Shown piece after piece: positions 9,373-17,277 of a stretch of DNA of 64,000 nucleotides. The notes under the pieces were generated by a model, which searched no databases, had not been told where the DNA came from, and was given only the letters and a program-made list of their open reading frames with translations. Location of the stretch: assembly GCF_027923225.1 (NCBI RefSeq), contig NZ_BSDI01000063.1, positions 19,622 through 83,621 of the forward strand. The letters run 5' to 3'. The DNA comes from Phytohabitans aurantiacus (GTDB taxonomy: Bacteria > Actinomycetota > Actinomycetes > Mycobacteriales > Micromonosporaceae). The translations under genes and the position numbers were made by a program. The stretch's first letter is position 1. Every line of letters begins with the position of its first letter.

Positions 9373-10189
9373 AAGGCGCTTCGCGAGACACGTCGTGCTC
9401 TGCGTGCTCGGCGCGGTCATGATGTACCCGTTGCTGTGGATGGTCTCCAGCTCGCTCAAGCCCAGCCGCGACGTGTTCACCGACCTGTCGCTGTGGCCGT
9501 CCAACTGGGACCTCGGCAACTATCCGGACGGCTGGACGGCGCTGGAGCACCCGTTCACCGTCTACTTCGTCAACTCGCTGGTCATCGTCGTGCTGAGCAT
9601 CATCGGCAACCTGGTGTCGTGCTCGCTGGCGGCGTACGGGTTCGCCCGGCTCAACTTCACCGGTCGCAAGCTCTTCTTCGCGCTGATGCTCGGCACCATG
9701 ATGCTGCCCGGTCACGTGCTGCTCGTGCCGCAGTACATCGTGTTCGCCAAGCTCGACTGGATCAACACGTACTACCCGCTGCTGGTGCCGAACTTCCTCG
9801 CCACCAACGCGTTCTACATTTTCCTGATGGTGCAGTTCATGCGGTCGCTGCCGAGCGAGCTCGACGACGCCGCCCGAATGGACGGCTGCGGGCCGTTCCG
9901 TACCTTCTGGAGCGTCATCATGCCGCTGTGCATGCCGGCGTTCGCCACGACCGCCATCTTCACGTTCATCTCGGTGTGGAACGAGTTCTTCGGCCCGCTC
10001 ATCTACCTGACCGACTCCGAGCTCTACACGGTGCCGCTGGCGCTGCGGCAGTTCATCGACTCCGAGGGGCAGTCGCAGTGGGGCCAGATGTTCGCGATGT
10101 CGTTCCTGTCGCTGGCACCGGTCATCGGGTTCTTCATCGCCGGCCAGAAGTACCTGGTCAAGGGCATCGCGACGACGGGACTCAAGTGA
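9362..10189 (+). CDS. sugar ABC transporter permease (MalG-type)
   Basis: 275 residues. Six predicted membrane segments and the EAA motif ELDDAARMDGCGPFRTFWSV followed by IMPLCMP mark the second permease of a carbohydrate importer of the CUT1 class. The C-terminus GQKYLVKGIATTGLK is typical of this subunit. The ATG lies inside the 3' end of the first permease gene (11-bp overlap), so translation is probably coupled and the two subunits made in equal amounts. Confidence 0.93.
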   Translation: MTTRRRFARHVVLCVLGAVMMYPLLWMVSSSLKPSRDVFTDLSLWPSNWDLGNYPDGWTALEHPFTVYFVNSLVIVVLSIIGNLVSCSLAAYGFARLNFTGRKLFFALMLGTMMLPGHVLLVPQYIVFAKLDWINTYYPLLVPNFLATNAFYIFLMVQFMRSLPSELDDAARMDGCGPFRTFWSVIMPLCMPAFATTAIFTFISVWNEFFGPLIYLTDSELYTVPLALRQFIDSEGQSQWGQMFAMSFLSLAPVIGFFIAGQKYLVKGIATTGLK

Positions 10190-10191
10190 GC

Positions 10192-11544
10192 ATGAGACGG
10201 TACGCGTTCGTGGGCACCGGCTCGCGGGCCCAGATGTACCTGGGCGCGCTGCTCGGCTCGCACGCCGACGCCGGGTACCCGGTCGCGTTCTGCGACACCA
10301 ACGAGGTGCGGATGGCGTACCACGACCGGGTCGTCGCGCGCACGCGGCCGGACCTCGCGGTGCCGCACTACGCCGCCGGTGACTTCGACCAGATGCTCGC
10401 CCGGGAGCGGCCCGACGTCGTCGTGGTGACCTCGCCGGACGCCACGCACGCCGGGTATGTGAGCGCGGCGTTGCGGTCCGGCGCCGACGCCGTCGTGGAG
10501 AAGCCCATGACGACCGACCTGGCGGGGCTGCGGCAGATCCACGACGCGCTCGCGGCGCCCGGCGCGGGGCGGCTCACCGTCACCTTCAACTACCGGTACT
10601 CGCCGCGCAACACGCTGGTGCGCCGGCTCATCGCCGACGGCGCGATCGGCGAGGTCACGTCGGTGGCGTTCGAGTGGTGCCTCGACACCGTGCACGGCGC
10701 CGACTACTTCCGCCGGTGGCACCGCGACAAGGCCACGTCGGGCGGGCTGCTGGTGCACAAGGCCAGCCACCACTTCGACCTGGTCAACTGGTGGCTCGCC
10801 GACCTGCCCGAGGTGGTGTTCGCGCGCGGCGGGCTGCGCTTCTACGGCGCCGACAACGCCGCGCGCCGGGGGCTCGGGCCGCGTCCGGAGCGTAGCCGCG
10901 ACGCCGCCGACCCGGCCGATCCGTTCACTTTGGACATCACCGCCGACGGCAAGCTGCGCGAGCTGTACCACGCGGGCGAGCACCTGGACGGGTACATCCG
11001 GGACCGGGACGTGTTCTCCGGCGGCATCACCATCGAAGACAACCTCAGCGTCGTGGTCGGCTACCGGCGGGGCGCCTCGATGGCGTACACGCTGCACGCG
11101 CACAGCCCCTGGGAGGGGTACCGGGTCGCGGTCAACGGCACCGCCGGTCGCATCGAGCTCGACGTCGTCGAGCGCGGCCACGTCGCGAGGGCCTCGGCCG
11201 GCGCGTCGATCGGCGCCGCCACGGCCGTCGTCGACCCCAGCGCCGCGGCGGTGGTCGCCAGTGCCGGTTCGCGGCCGCGCGGGGCCCGACTGCTGCTGCA
11301 ACGCCACTGGGAGGCGGCGGAGGAGGTACCGATCCCGAGCGGCACCGGCGGCCATGGCGGCGGCGACACGATGCTTCTCGACGACGTGTTCCGTGGACCA
11401 GACGGTGACCCGCTGAGCCGGCAGGCGGGCTATGTGGACGGTGCCGCCAGCGTGCTCGTGGGGGTGGCCGGCAACGAGTCGCTGCGCACCGGGCAGGCTG
11501 TGTACGTGGCGGACCTGGGGCTGCCGCTGACGGGGGAGAGTTGA
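10192..11544 (+). CDS. Gfo/Idh/MocA-family oxidoreductase
   Basis: 450 residues from ATG 10192; GTG 10186, overlapping the upstream stop, is an equally possible start two codons earlier. The N-terminal Rossmann domain begins YAFVGTGSRAQMYLG, the family EKP motif is at VVEKPMTTD, and NYRYSPRN and GGLLVHKASHHFDLVNWW follow in the C-terminal alpha/beta domain; Lys in EKP and His in the last motif are the usual catalytic region. Members oxidise or reduce sugars or inositols with NAD(P). Its place between the permeases and a GH43 enzyme suggests action on an imported sugar or sugar acid; the exact substrate is unknown. Confidence 0.9.
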   Translation: MRRYAFVGTGSRAQMYLGALLGSHADAGYPVAFCDTNEVRMAYHDRVVARTRPDLAVPHYAAGDFDQMLARERPDVVVVTSPDATHAGYVSAALRSGADAVVEKPMTTDLAGLRQIHDALAAPGAGRLTVTFNYRYSPRNTLVRRLIADGAIGEVTSVAFEWCLDTVHGADYFRRWHRDKATSGGLLVHKASHHFDLVNWWLADLPEVVFARGGLRFYGADNAARRGLGPRPERSRDAADPADPFTLDITADGKLRELYHAGEHLDGYIRDRDVFSGGITIEDNLSVVVGYRRGASMAYTLHAHSPWEGYRVAVNGTAGRIELDVVERGHVARASAGASIGAATAVVDPSAAAVVASAGSRPRGARLLLQRHWEAAEEVPIPSGTGGHGGGDTMLLDDVFRGPDGDPLSRQAGYVDGAASVLVGVAGNESLRTGQAVYVADLGLPLTGES

Positions 11545-11545
11545 G

Positions 11546-13003
11546 ATGACAGCGCCGTGGGTCGCCGACAACGGCGACGGCACGTACCGCAACCCGATCC
11601 TGCACGCCGACTGGTCCGACCCCGACGCGATCCGGGTCGGTGACGACTTCTACCTGGTCGCGTCCAGCTTTCACCGGGTACCGGGGCTGCCCGTCCTGCA
11701 CAGCCGTGACCTGGTGACCTGGTCGGTCATCGGGTACGCGCTGGAGCGGCTGGAGCCGGTGGAGGAGTTCCGTACGCCGCAGTGGGGGTGCGGCGTGTGG
11801 GCGCCGGCCCTGCGTCACCACGACGGGCTGTTCTGGATCGTCTACCCCGACCCCGATCGGGGCATCTTCGTGGTGACCGCCACCGACCCGGCCGGCCCCT
11901 GGAGCCCGCCCCGGCTGCTCAAGGGCGGGCGCGGGCTGATCGACCCGTGTCCACTGTGGGATGACGACGGCTCGGCGTACCTGGTGCACGGCTGGGCCAA
12001 GAGCCGGGCCGGCGTCAACAACAAGCTCACCGCCCACCGCATGCGCCCCGACGCCACCGAGCTGCTCGACGAGGGCCGCGACGTCGTCGACGGGGACGCC
12101 CTGCCGGGGTACCGCACCCTCGAAGGTCCGAAGTGGTACAAGCGAGACGGCTGGTACTGGATCTTCGCACCGGCCGGTGGGGTCGCCACGGGATGGCAGT
12201 CGGTGTTCCGGTCCCGGCACGCCTTCGGGCCGTACGAGGACCGGATCGTGCTCGCGCAGGGCGGCACCGAGGTCAACGGGCCGCACCAGGGCGCCTGGGT
12301 CACCACCCCGAAGGGCGAGGACTGGTTCCTGCACTTCCAGGACCGGGGCCCGTTCGGGCGGATCGTCCACCTGCAACCGATGCGGTGGGGCGCCGACGGG
12401 TGGCCGGAGATGGGTGCGGGCGGCGAACCGGTGGCCCAGCACGCGAAACCAGCGGTGGCCGACCCGCGCGTCGCGCCACCGGACGACCGTCTCCAGTGGA
12501 CCTGGTCCGCCAACCCCGAGCCCCATTGGTCAGAGGCCCTGCCTGGCGGCGGCTTCCGGCTCGCCTGCGTGCCCGGCGGCGACGACCTGCGTGCGCTGCC
12601 CAACGTGCTCGGCCGGCGGCTCCCGTCCGACCGGTTCCGCGCGACCGTCACGTTGCAACTGACCGGCGCCTCAGCGGGCACGCGGGCCGGCCTGACCGTG
12701 CTCGGCGCCACCTACGCCTGGGTCGGCGCCGTCCGGACCGCTGACGGTGACCGGCTGGTGTGCCGGGTGGCGAGGGAGGGCGAGTCCGAGGTGGACACCG
12801 TCTCAGCGACCACTGTGGACACGCCGGTGACCCTTGGCGTCGACGTGTACCCGGACGGGACGTGCCAGTTCCGCGCGGGCGGCGAGCCGGTCGGGCCGCC
12901 GTTCCAGGCCACCGGTGGGAGGTGGGTCGGCGCCACCCTCGGCATCTTCGCCACCGGCGACGGCGGCACCGCCGACTTCGCCGATCCCCGGATCAGCGCA
13001 TGA
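11546..13003 (+). CDS. GH43-family glycoside hydrolase (beta-xylosidase/arabinofuranosidase-like), cytoplasmic
   Basis: 485 residues with no signal peptide. The five-bladed GH43 propeller covers about 1-300, with the three expected acids: Asp25 in WSDPDAIR (base), Asp133 in GLIDPCPLWDDDG (pKa modulator) and Glu193 in LEGPKWYK (acid). A C-terminal beta-sandwich of about 180 residues follows, as in GH43 subfamilies related to beta-xylosidases. The enzyme probably cleaves terminal xylose or arabinose from oligosaccharides delivered by the ABC importer encoded just upstream. It starts 2 bp after the oxidoreductase stop, and the next gene overlaps its stop (ATGA). Confidence 0.9.
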   Translation: MTAPWVADNGDGTYRNPILHADWSDPDAIRVGDDFYLVASSFHRVPGLPVLHSRDLVTWSVIGYALERLEPVEEFRTPQWGCGVWAPALRHHDGLFWIVYPDPDRGIFVVTATDPAGPWSPPRLLKGGRGLIDPCPLWDDDGSAYLVHGWAKSRAGVNNKLTAHRMRPDATELLDEGRDVVDGDALPGYRTLEGPKWYKRDGWYWIFAPAGGVATGWQSVFRSRHAFGPYEDRIVLAQGGTEVNGPHQGAWVTTPKGEDWFLHFQDRGPFGRIVHLQPMRWGADGWPEMGAGGEPVAQHAKPAVADPRVAPPDDRLQWTWSANPEPHWSEALPGGGFRLACVPGGDDLRALPNVLGRRLPSDRFRATVTLQLTGASAGTRAGLTVLGATYAWVGAVRTADGDRLVCRVAREGESEVDTVSATTVDTPVTLGVDVYPDGTCQFRAGGEPVGPPFQATGGRWVGATLGIFATGDGGTADFADPRISA

Positions 13004-13875
13004 CGCGTACCCTCCGCGGCGCGCTGAGCCTGCGCCTCGACGGGCACGCGGTCGCCGAGTACGTGTGGCGCCCCCAACTGCCCGCGGACGTCTCGCCGCG
13101 CCCCTACCTGCACCCGGTGCGGACGCTGGGCGGCACCGAGGTCACCGAGCTGATGCCCGACGACCACCTGCACCACCTGGGCGTCAGCGTCGCGGTCGCC
13201 GATGTGGACGGTGCCAACTTCTGGGGCGGGCGCACGTTCGTGCGCGGCCGCGGCTCGGTGCGCCTGCCCAACCACGGCGTCCAGCGACACCACGACTGGA
13301 CCCGCCGCACCAGCGGCGACCTCACCCACGAGCTGCGCTGGATCGGCCCGGCGGGCAACGACCTGCTGCGGGAGCGCCGCAGCATCGCCGTGCGCCCCGC
13401 CGGCGAGCAGGCGTGGGCGCTGGACTTCGAGTTCGCCCTGACGAACGTCACCGCCGGACCACTCACGTTCGCCAGCCCGGCGACCAACGGGCGCTCGGGT
13501 GCCGGGTACGGCGGATTCTTCTGGCGGGCCCGGCGCGGCCACCAGCGCATCCACGTCCTGGGCCCGGAGCGCACGGGGGAGCGGCACCTGCACGGGCGGC
13601 GGTCGCCGTGGCTGGCGCTGACCGGCACCAGCACCGACCCGTGGACCCTTGTCTTCGTACCGGTCGCGCCGGCGCAGCGGAGCGACCTGTGGTTCGTGCG
13701 CAGTCGCGACTACGCCGGCGTCGGCTCGTCGCTGGCCTGGGACCAGCCGCTGGTCGTCGCCGCCGGCGGGCGCGTCCACCGCCGGATCCTCACCGTCGTC
13801 GCCGACGGCAGGCTACGCTCCGGTCAAGCCGCCGACCTCGCTGGCGCGGTCCTGGCGGGCGCGGGGGCCGGGTGA
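13000..13875 (+). CDS. DUF6807/PmoA-like protein, first of a tandem pair
   Basis: 291 residues from ATG 13000 (ATGA overlap with the GH43 gene). The conserved landmarks PRPYLHPVRTLGG, DDHLHHLGVSVAVADVDGANFWGGRTFV and AGYGGFFWRA are those of the PmoA/DUF6807 family, which recurs in sugar-utilisation loci of actinomycetes but has no firmly assigned reaction. The conserved His cluster (HLHHLGV) hints at metal or sugar binding (inference). It resembles the next gene over its whole length, so the two arose by tandem duplication. Confidence 0.8.
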   Translation: MTRTLRGALSLRLDGHAVAEYVWRPQLPADVSPRPYLHPVRTLGGTEVTELMPDDHLHHLGVSVAVADVDGANFWGGRTFVRGRGSVRLPNHGVQRHHDWTRRTSGDLTHELRWIGPAGNDLLRERRSIAVRPAGEQAWALDFEFALTNVTAGPLTFASPATNGRSGAGYGGFFWRARRGHQRIHVLGPERTGERHLHGRRSPWLALTGTSTDPWTLVFVPVAPAQRSDLWFVRSRDYAGVGSSLAWDQPLVVAAGGRVHRRILTVVADGRLRSGQAADLAGAVLAGAGAG

Positions 13876-13895
13876 TGAGAGGCGGCGAGGCAACG

Positions 13896-14774
13896 ATGAC
13901 AGCACCGCGGTCCGTGGTCGTCGAGCAGCCACGCGGCACCGCCGTGCTGCGCCTGCGCGGGCAGGAGGTCGCGCGCTACGTGTGGCAGCCGGAGGTCCCG
14001 CTGGGCAGTTCGCCGCGGCCGTACCTGCATCCGGTGCGCACGTTCGCCGGCGCCGCCGTCACCGACGCCGCGCCCGACTCGCACCCGCACCAGTTCGGCA
14101 TCAGCGTCGCCGCGCCCGACGTCGACGGGCACAACTTCTGGGGCGGGCGCACGTTCATCGCCGGTCACGGACCGGCCTGGCTCGACAACCACGGCACGCA
14201 GGCGCACCAGCGCTGGCTGCGCCGCACCGACACCGAGCTGGCGCACACTCTGCTGTGGACCGGCGCCCATCACACACCGCTGCTGCGCGAGGAGCGGTCG
14301 ATCAGCTGCTGGCCGGTCACCGGTACCGCGTGGGCCCTCGCGGTGCGCACCGAGCTCACCAACGCGCTCGACCGGCCGCTGCCGGTCCGCAGCCCCGCCG
14401 CGCACGGCCGGGTCGGCGCCGGATACGGCGGCGTCTTCTGGCGGGGTCCGGCTCTCGCGGGCACCGCGCGGGTGTTCAGCGCCGCCGGGGCGGACGTGCC
14501 AGCGGTACACGGCAGCGCCGCCGCGTGGGTGGCGGTCACCGGCGACGCCTGGACCATGCTCTTCGCCCCCGGAGACGAGACCACCGCGCGCGACAGGTGG
14601 TTCGTGCGCGCACGCGACTACATCGGCGTCTGCTCGTCGCTCACCTGGGACGAGCCGCTGGTGCTGGCGCCCGGCGAAACCATCGCCCGGCGCGTCGTCG
14701 CCGTCATCGCCGACGGCGCCCTCTCCACCGAGGCCGCCGCCGAGCTGGTCGCCGCCGCCGGGCGAGCCCCGTGA
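13896..14774 (+). CDS. DUF6807/PmoA-like protein, second of a tandem pair
   Basis: 292 residues from ATG 13896, chosen because GGCGAGG stands just before it; an in-frame ATG at 13875 overlaps the previous stop and would add seven residues. It shares PRPYLHPVRTFAG, DSHPHQFGISVAAPDVDGHNFWGGRTFI, GAGYGGVFWRGP and RDRWFVRARDYIGV with its upstream paralogue. Divergence is moderate, so the duplication is not recent and both copies seem maintained, perhaps for different sugars or as a heteromer (inference). The following ROK gene overlaps its stop by 4 bp. Confidence 0.8.
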   Translation: MTAPRSVVVEQPRGTAVLRLRGQEVARYVWQPEVPLGSSPRPYLHPVRTFAGAAVTDAAPDSHPHQFGISVAAPDVDGHNFWGGRTFIAGHGPAWLDNHGTQAHQRWLRRTDTELAHTLLWTGAHHTPLLREERSISCWPVTGTAWALAVRTELTNALDRPLPVRSPAAHGRVGAGYGGVFWRGPALAGTARVFSAAGADVPAVHGSAAAWVAVTGDAWTMLFAPGDETTARDRWFVRARDYIGVCSSLTWDEPLVLAPGETIARRVVAVIADGALSTEAAAELVAAAGRAP

Positions 14775-15991
14775 CCGGGCTGGTCCGGCCCAGCAGCACC
14801 CGCCAGGCCACCGAGCCGGTGCGGCAGGAGGGGCTGCGAAGCATCAACCTCGAGCTGGTGTTCCGGCACATCCTGGCCGCGCCGGTGCCCATCTCGCGCA
14901 CCGAGCTGGCCGCAGGCACCGGCCTGACCCGCCCCACGATCAGCCGCATCGTCGACGAACTGCTCGCCGGCAAGCTCATCACCGAGTCCGGCCTCACCCA
15001 CGACGGCCGCGCCGGGCGCCCGCGCGTCGGTCTGTCCATCTCGGACGAAGGACCGGCCGGCCTGGGGCTCGACATCCGCTCCGACGGCCTCGCGGCCTGC
15101 GTCGTCGACCTCACGGGTACCGTGCGGCACCTGGCTTTCGCACCGTCCACATACGACGATCGGGGCGCGCCGGCGGTGCTCGCCGAGCTGGCGCGCATGG
15201 CCGGCACCGCCATCGAGGCCACCGCCGCCGAAGACCTGACCGTCGTCACCGCCACCCTTGCCGTGCCCGGCCCGGTCGACGCCGGCATGGTGCGCTCCGC
15301 GCCCGCCCTCGGCTGGCGCAACGTCGACGCGGGCGCGCTGCTGCGCGGCGCCACCCGGCACCTCGACCTGCCCATCACCGTCGACAACGAGGCGAACCTC
15401 GCCGCACTCGGCGAGCTGTACGCCAGCGACAACACGCTGAGCGGCTTCGTGTACGTCTCGGGCGGGCTCGGCATCGGCGCCGGCATCGTCCTAGATGGAC
15501 AGTTACTGCGCGGCGTGCGAGGCTGGAGCGGCGAGCTCGGGCACGTCACCGTGTACCCAGACGGCAAGCCCTGCCCGTGCGGCTCGCGCGGCTGCCTCCA
15601 GACATACGCGAGCCTGCCGGCCATCCTCAGCGACGACCCCGTCCCCCCGCACAGCACCCCCGACGCGGCCGTGACCACCCGCGCCGACGCCGGCGACCCG
15701 GCCACGCTCGCCGCCCTCGACACCGCCGGCACCGCCCTGGGCATCGCGCTCTCCGACGCGATCAACATCCTGGACATCGACACGGTGCTGCTGGGCGGCG
15801 CGTTCTCGCTCCTGTCGTCGTGGCTGACCGCGACCGTCCGCACCGAGCTCAACCAGCGCGTCCTGACGGCCGCGTGGGCCCCGTTGACCGTCCGGCCGGC
15901 GCAGCTGGGCCCGGACGCGGCGGTGATCGGCGCCGCCCTGACCGCCATCGACCAAATCCGCCAACACCCCACAACCTGGCTAGCTCGCTAA
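14771..15991 (+). CDS. ROK-family transcriptional regulator
   Basis: 406 residues from GTG 14771 (GTGA overlap). An N-terminal winged helix (about 30-85: PISRTELAAGTGLTRPTISR, then IVDELLAGKLI) precedes a ROK sugar-kinase-like domain with the zinc motif CPCGSRGCLQTYAS and VYVSGGLGIGAGIVLDG. It is the XylR/NagC type: a repressor whose DNA binding is relieved by a sugar. As the last gene of the importer/GH43/DUF6807 operon it most likely controls that operon, perhaps through the repeat near 7025-7051. Non-coding repeat DNA follows it. Confidence 0.92.
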   Translation: MTGLVRPSSTRQATEPVRQEGLRSINLELVFRHILAAPVPISRTELAAGTGLTRPTISRIVDELLAGKLITESGLTHDGRAGRPRVGLSISDEGPAGLGLDIRSDGLAACVVDLTGTVRHLAFAPSTYDDRGAPAVLAELARMAGTAIEATAAEDLTVVTATLAVPGPVDAGMVRSAPALGWRNVDAGALLRGATRHLDLPITVDNEANLAALGELYASDNTLSGFVYVSGGLGIGAGIVLDGQLLRGVRGWSGELGHVTVYPDGKPCPCGSRGCLQTYASLPAILSDDPVPPHSTPDAAVTTRADAGDPATLAALDTAGTALGIALSDAINILDIDTVLLGGAFSLLSSWLTATVRTELNQRVLTAAWAPLTVRPAQLGPDAAVIGAALTAIDQIRQHPTTWLAR

Positions 15992-16039
15992 CCCCGCCGC
16001 ACTGCCCACGCCGCGCGCCGCGCGCGCCGCTCTGGCCGC

Positions 16040-16098
16040 CGATCAAGGGCGAATGCACGTGCTTTGATCGCGAAAGCGCGTGTATTCGGCCTTGATCG
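16040..16098. repeat. family B hairpin repeat
   Basis: Two 26-nt arms (16040-16065 and 16073-16098) pair at 23 of 26 positions around a 7-nt loop. The left arm begins CGATCAAGGGCGAATGCACG. A further copy of the end sequence (CCCTTGATCGG) follows at about 16108-16118. Confidence 0.8.
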
Positions 16099-16213
16099 AT
16101 GCGATTGCCCTTGATCGGCGTGCCGGGCCGCGCTGGTCGCGCGCGGCGGCCCTGCGTCGCTTGGCCGGGCGCCGGTCGCGCTGGGCCGCGCCCGCGGCCG
16201 CCCCTCCTTCGCC

Positions 16214-16270
16214 GATCAAGGGCGAACGCACGCGGTTGGATCTCTTTTCCGCGTGCCTTTGCCCTTGATC
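16214..16270. repeat. family B hairpin repeat, second unit
   Basis: It begins CGATCAAGGGCGAACGCACG and pairs with a right arm ending CCCTTGATC at 16270; about 20 of 22 arm positions match. An extra CCCTTGATCGG lies at 16281-16291. The loop contains TTGGATCT, also seen in the copy near 63822. Confidence 0.75.
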
Positions 16271-16491
16271 CACGCGGATGCCCTTGATCGGCGAGCACCA
16301 CGGCGGCTCGCCGCCGCCCGCCGCCACGGCCCGCGCCGCCACGGCCCGCGGCGCCGCAGACGCGGCCGGCGCGGACCCGGCACCCACGACGCAGCGGACG
16401 CGGCACCCACGACGCGGCGGCCGCGGCACCCACGCTCGACGGCGACCGCAGCCACGACGCAGCGACGGCCGCGGGCGAACCACACGGCCTT

Positions 16492-16668
16492 GAGCTGCCG
16501 CGACGGCCGTCGTGCGCTATGCCGTTGCTCCCGCGGCCTCACCGGCCGCATTCCCACGGCCCACCCCCGGCCGCGGGTACGATGCGGCGTCCCGCGGCGT
16601 GGTTGGGGACCGCGGAGGGTGAGGCCGCGGGAGCAACGGTCTCGCCCGCGACGAGCGTCGCGGTAGCC
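16492..16668. repeat. family A palindromic element, copy 1
   Basis: About 177 bp. The outer ends are GAGCTGCCGCGACG and CGTCGCGGTAGC. Nested inside is a perfect 17-bp pair, GCTCCCGCGGCCTCACC (about 16527-16543) and GGTGAGGCCGCGGGAGC (about 16619-16635). It is inverted relative to copy 2 at 23032-23211 and nearly identical to it by eye. It ends about 78 bp upstream of the sigma factor start. Confidence 0.8.
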
Positions 16669-16746
16669 CGTATCTCGATCTCTTACGAGCGACCCACCCG
16701 TGGCCGCCCGTGCGAGCGTGTGGATCGGTAGGGAGGTGTCCAGCGG

Positions 16747-17277
16747 TTGAGTCCAGAAGAGTCGTTCCGGGCCTATGTCGGCGGTCGCATCGCCGCGCTC
16801 TCGCGGGTTGCTTACCTGCTGACCGGTGACCGGCACAGTGCTGAGGACCTGGTGCAGATGACGCTCGTGCGGGTCGCGCGGCACTGGGAGCGGGTTATCA
16901 AGAACGGTGACCCCGACGGATACGTGCATCGGACCATGTACAGCCAGCATGTCTCGCTGTGGCGCAGCCGCCGGCGCGACGCGCGACCGGTGGCGGACTC
17001 GCCCGACCGGGCCGGTCCCGACAGCACCGCCGGTGTGGCCGACGCGCTGGTCGTCAGGCAGGCTCTCGCCAGGCTCACGCCGAAGCAGCGTGCCGTGCTG
17101 GTGCTGCGGTTCTTCGAGGATCGCACCGAGGTCGAGGCGGCCGCCGTGCTGGGCTGCTCGGTCTCCACGGTGAAGAGCACGACCCGCGACGCGCTGGCCC
17201 GGCTCCGCGCGCTCGCCCCCGAACTGGCCGACCTCGTGGGTGTCGGCGTGCTGCCCAACGAGGGAGGTGGCCGATGA
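16747..17277 (+). CDS. SigE-family (ECF) RNA polymerase sigma factor
   Basis: 176 residues from TTG 16747, supported by GGGAGGTG 9 bp upstream. Region 2 reads FRAYVGGRIAALSRVAYLLT...AEDLVQMTLVRVARHWERV; region 4 is LTPKQRAVLVLRFFEDRTEV followed by EAAAVLGCSVSTVKSTTRDALARLRAL. This is the small SigE-like ECF group common in Streptomyces and Micromonosporaceae. It is co-transcribed with, and overlaps by 4 bp, a membrane protein with a beta-propeller-like exterior that could act as its anti-sigma or sensor (inference). No autoregulatory promoter is evident; upstream lies the repeat arm. Confidence 0.92.
   Translation: MSPEESFRAYVGGRIAALSRVAYLLTGDRHSAEDLVQMTLVRVARHWERVIKNGDPDGYVHRTMYSQHVSLWRSRRRDARPVADSPDRAGPDSTAGVADALVVRQALARLTPKQRAVLVLRFFEDRTEVEAAAVLGCSVSTVKSTTRDALARLRALAPELADLVGVGVLPNEGGGR

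Larger units (their letters stand above)
16002..16672. repeat. left arm of a long inverted repeat; the 750-bp gap 15992-16746 is non-coding
   Basis: Read in reverse complement, this segment matches 23032-23513 closely along most of its length. The parts in order from the right are a family A element, a G+C-rich spacer and family B hairpins. Relative to the other arm it has about 170 bp extra (a second family B unit, roughly 16100-16267) and about 28 bp extra in the spacer (around 16380-16410). Open frames across it are G+C artefacts rich in Arg, Ala, Pro and Gly; I find no plausible gene. Confidence 0.8.

Noticed and set aside
16040..16291. Repeated GATCAAGGGCGAA units considered as a CRISPR array or replication-origin iterons
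   Set aside because: Units are inverted as well as direct, irregularly spaced and imperfect, with no uniform spacers, no cas genes, and no replication or partition genes nearby.
16492..16668. Family A elements as IS ends
   Set aside because: No transposase frame lies inside or beside any copy, and no target-site duplication can be recognised at their borders, so they are called repeats, not insertion sequences.
16080..16730. Several open frames of 60-180 codons on both strands in 15.6-16.7 kb (and again at 23.0-23.6 kb)
   Set aside because: They are Arg/Ala/Pro/Gly-rich, change frame with every repeat unit and occur on both strands, as expected of G+C-rich palindromic repeats; none has a family motif or convincing start.
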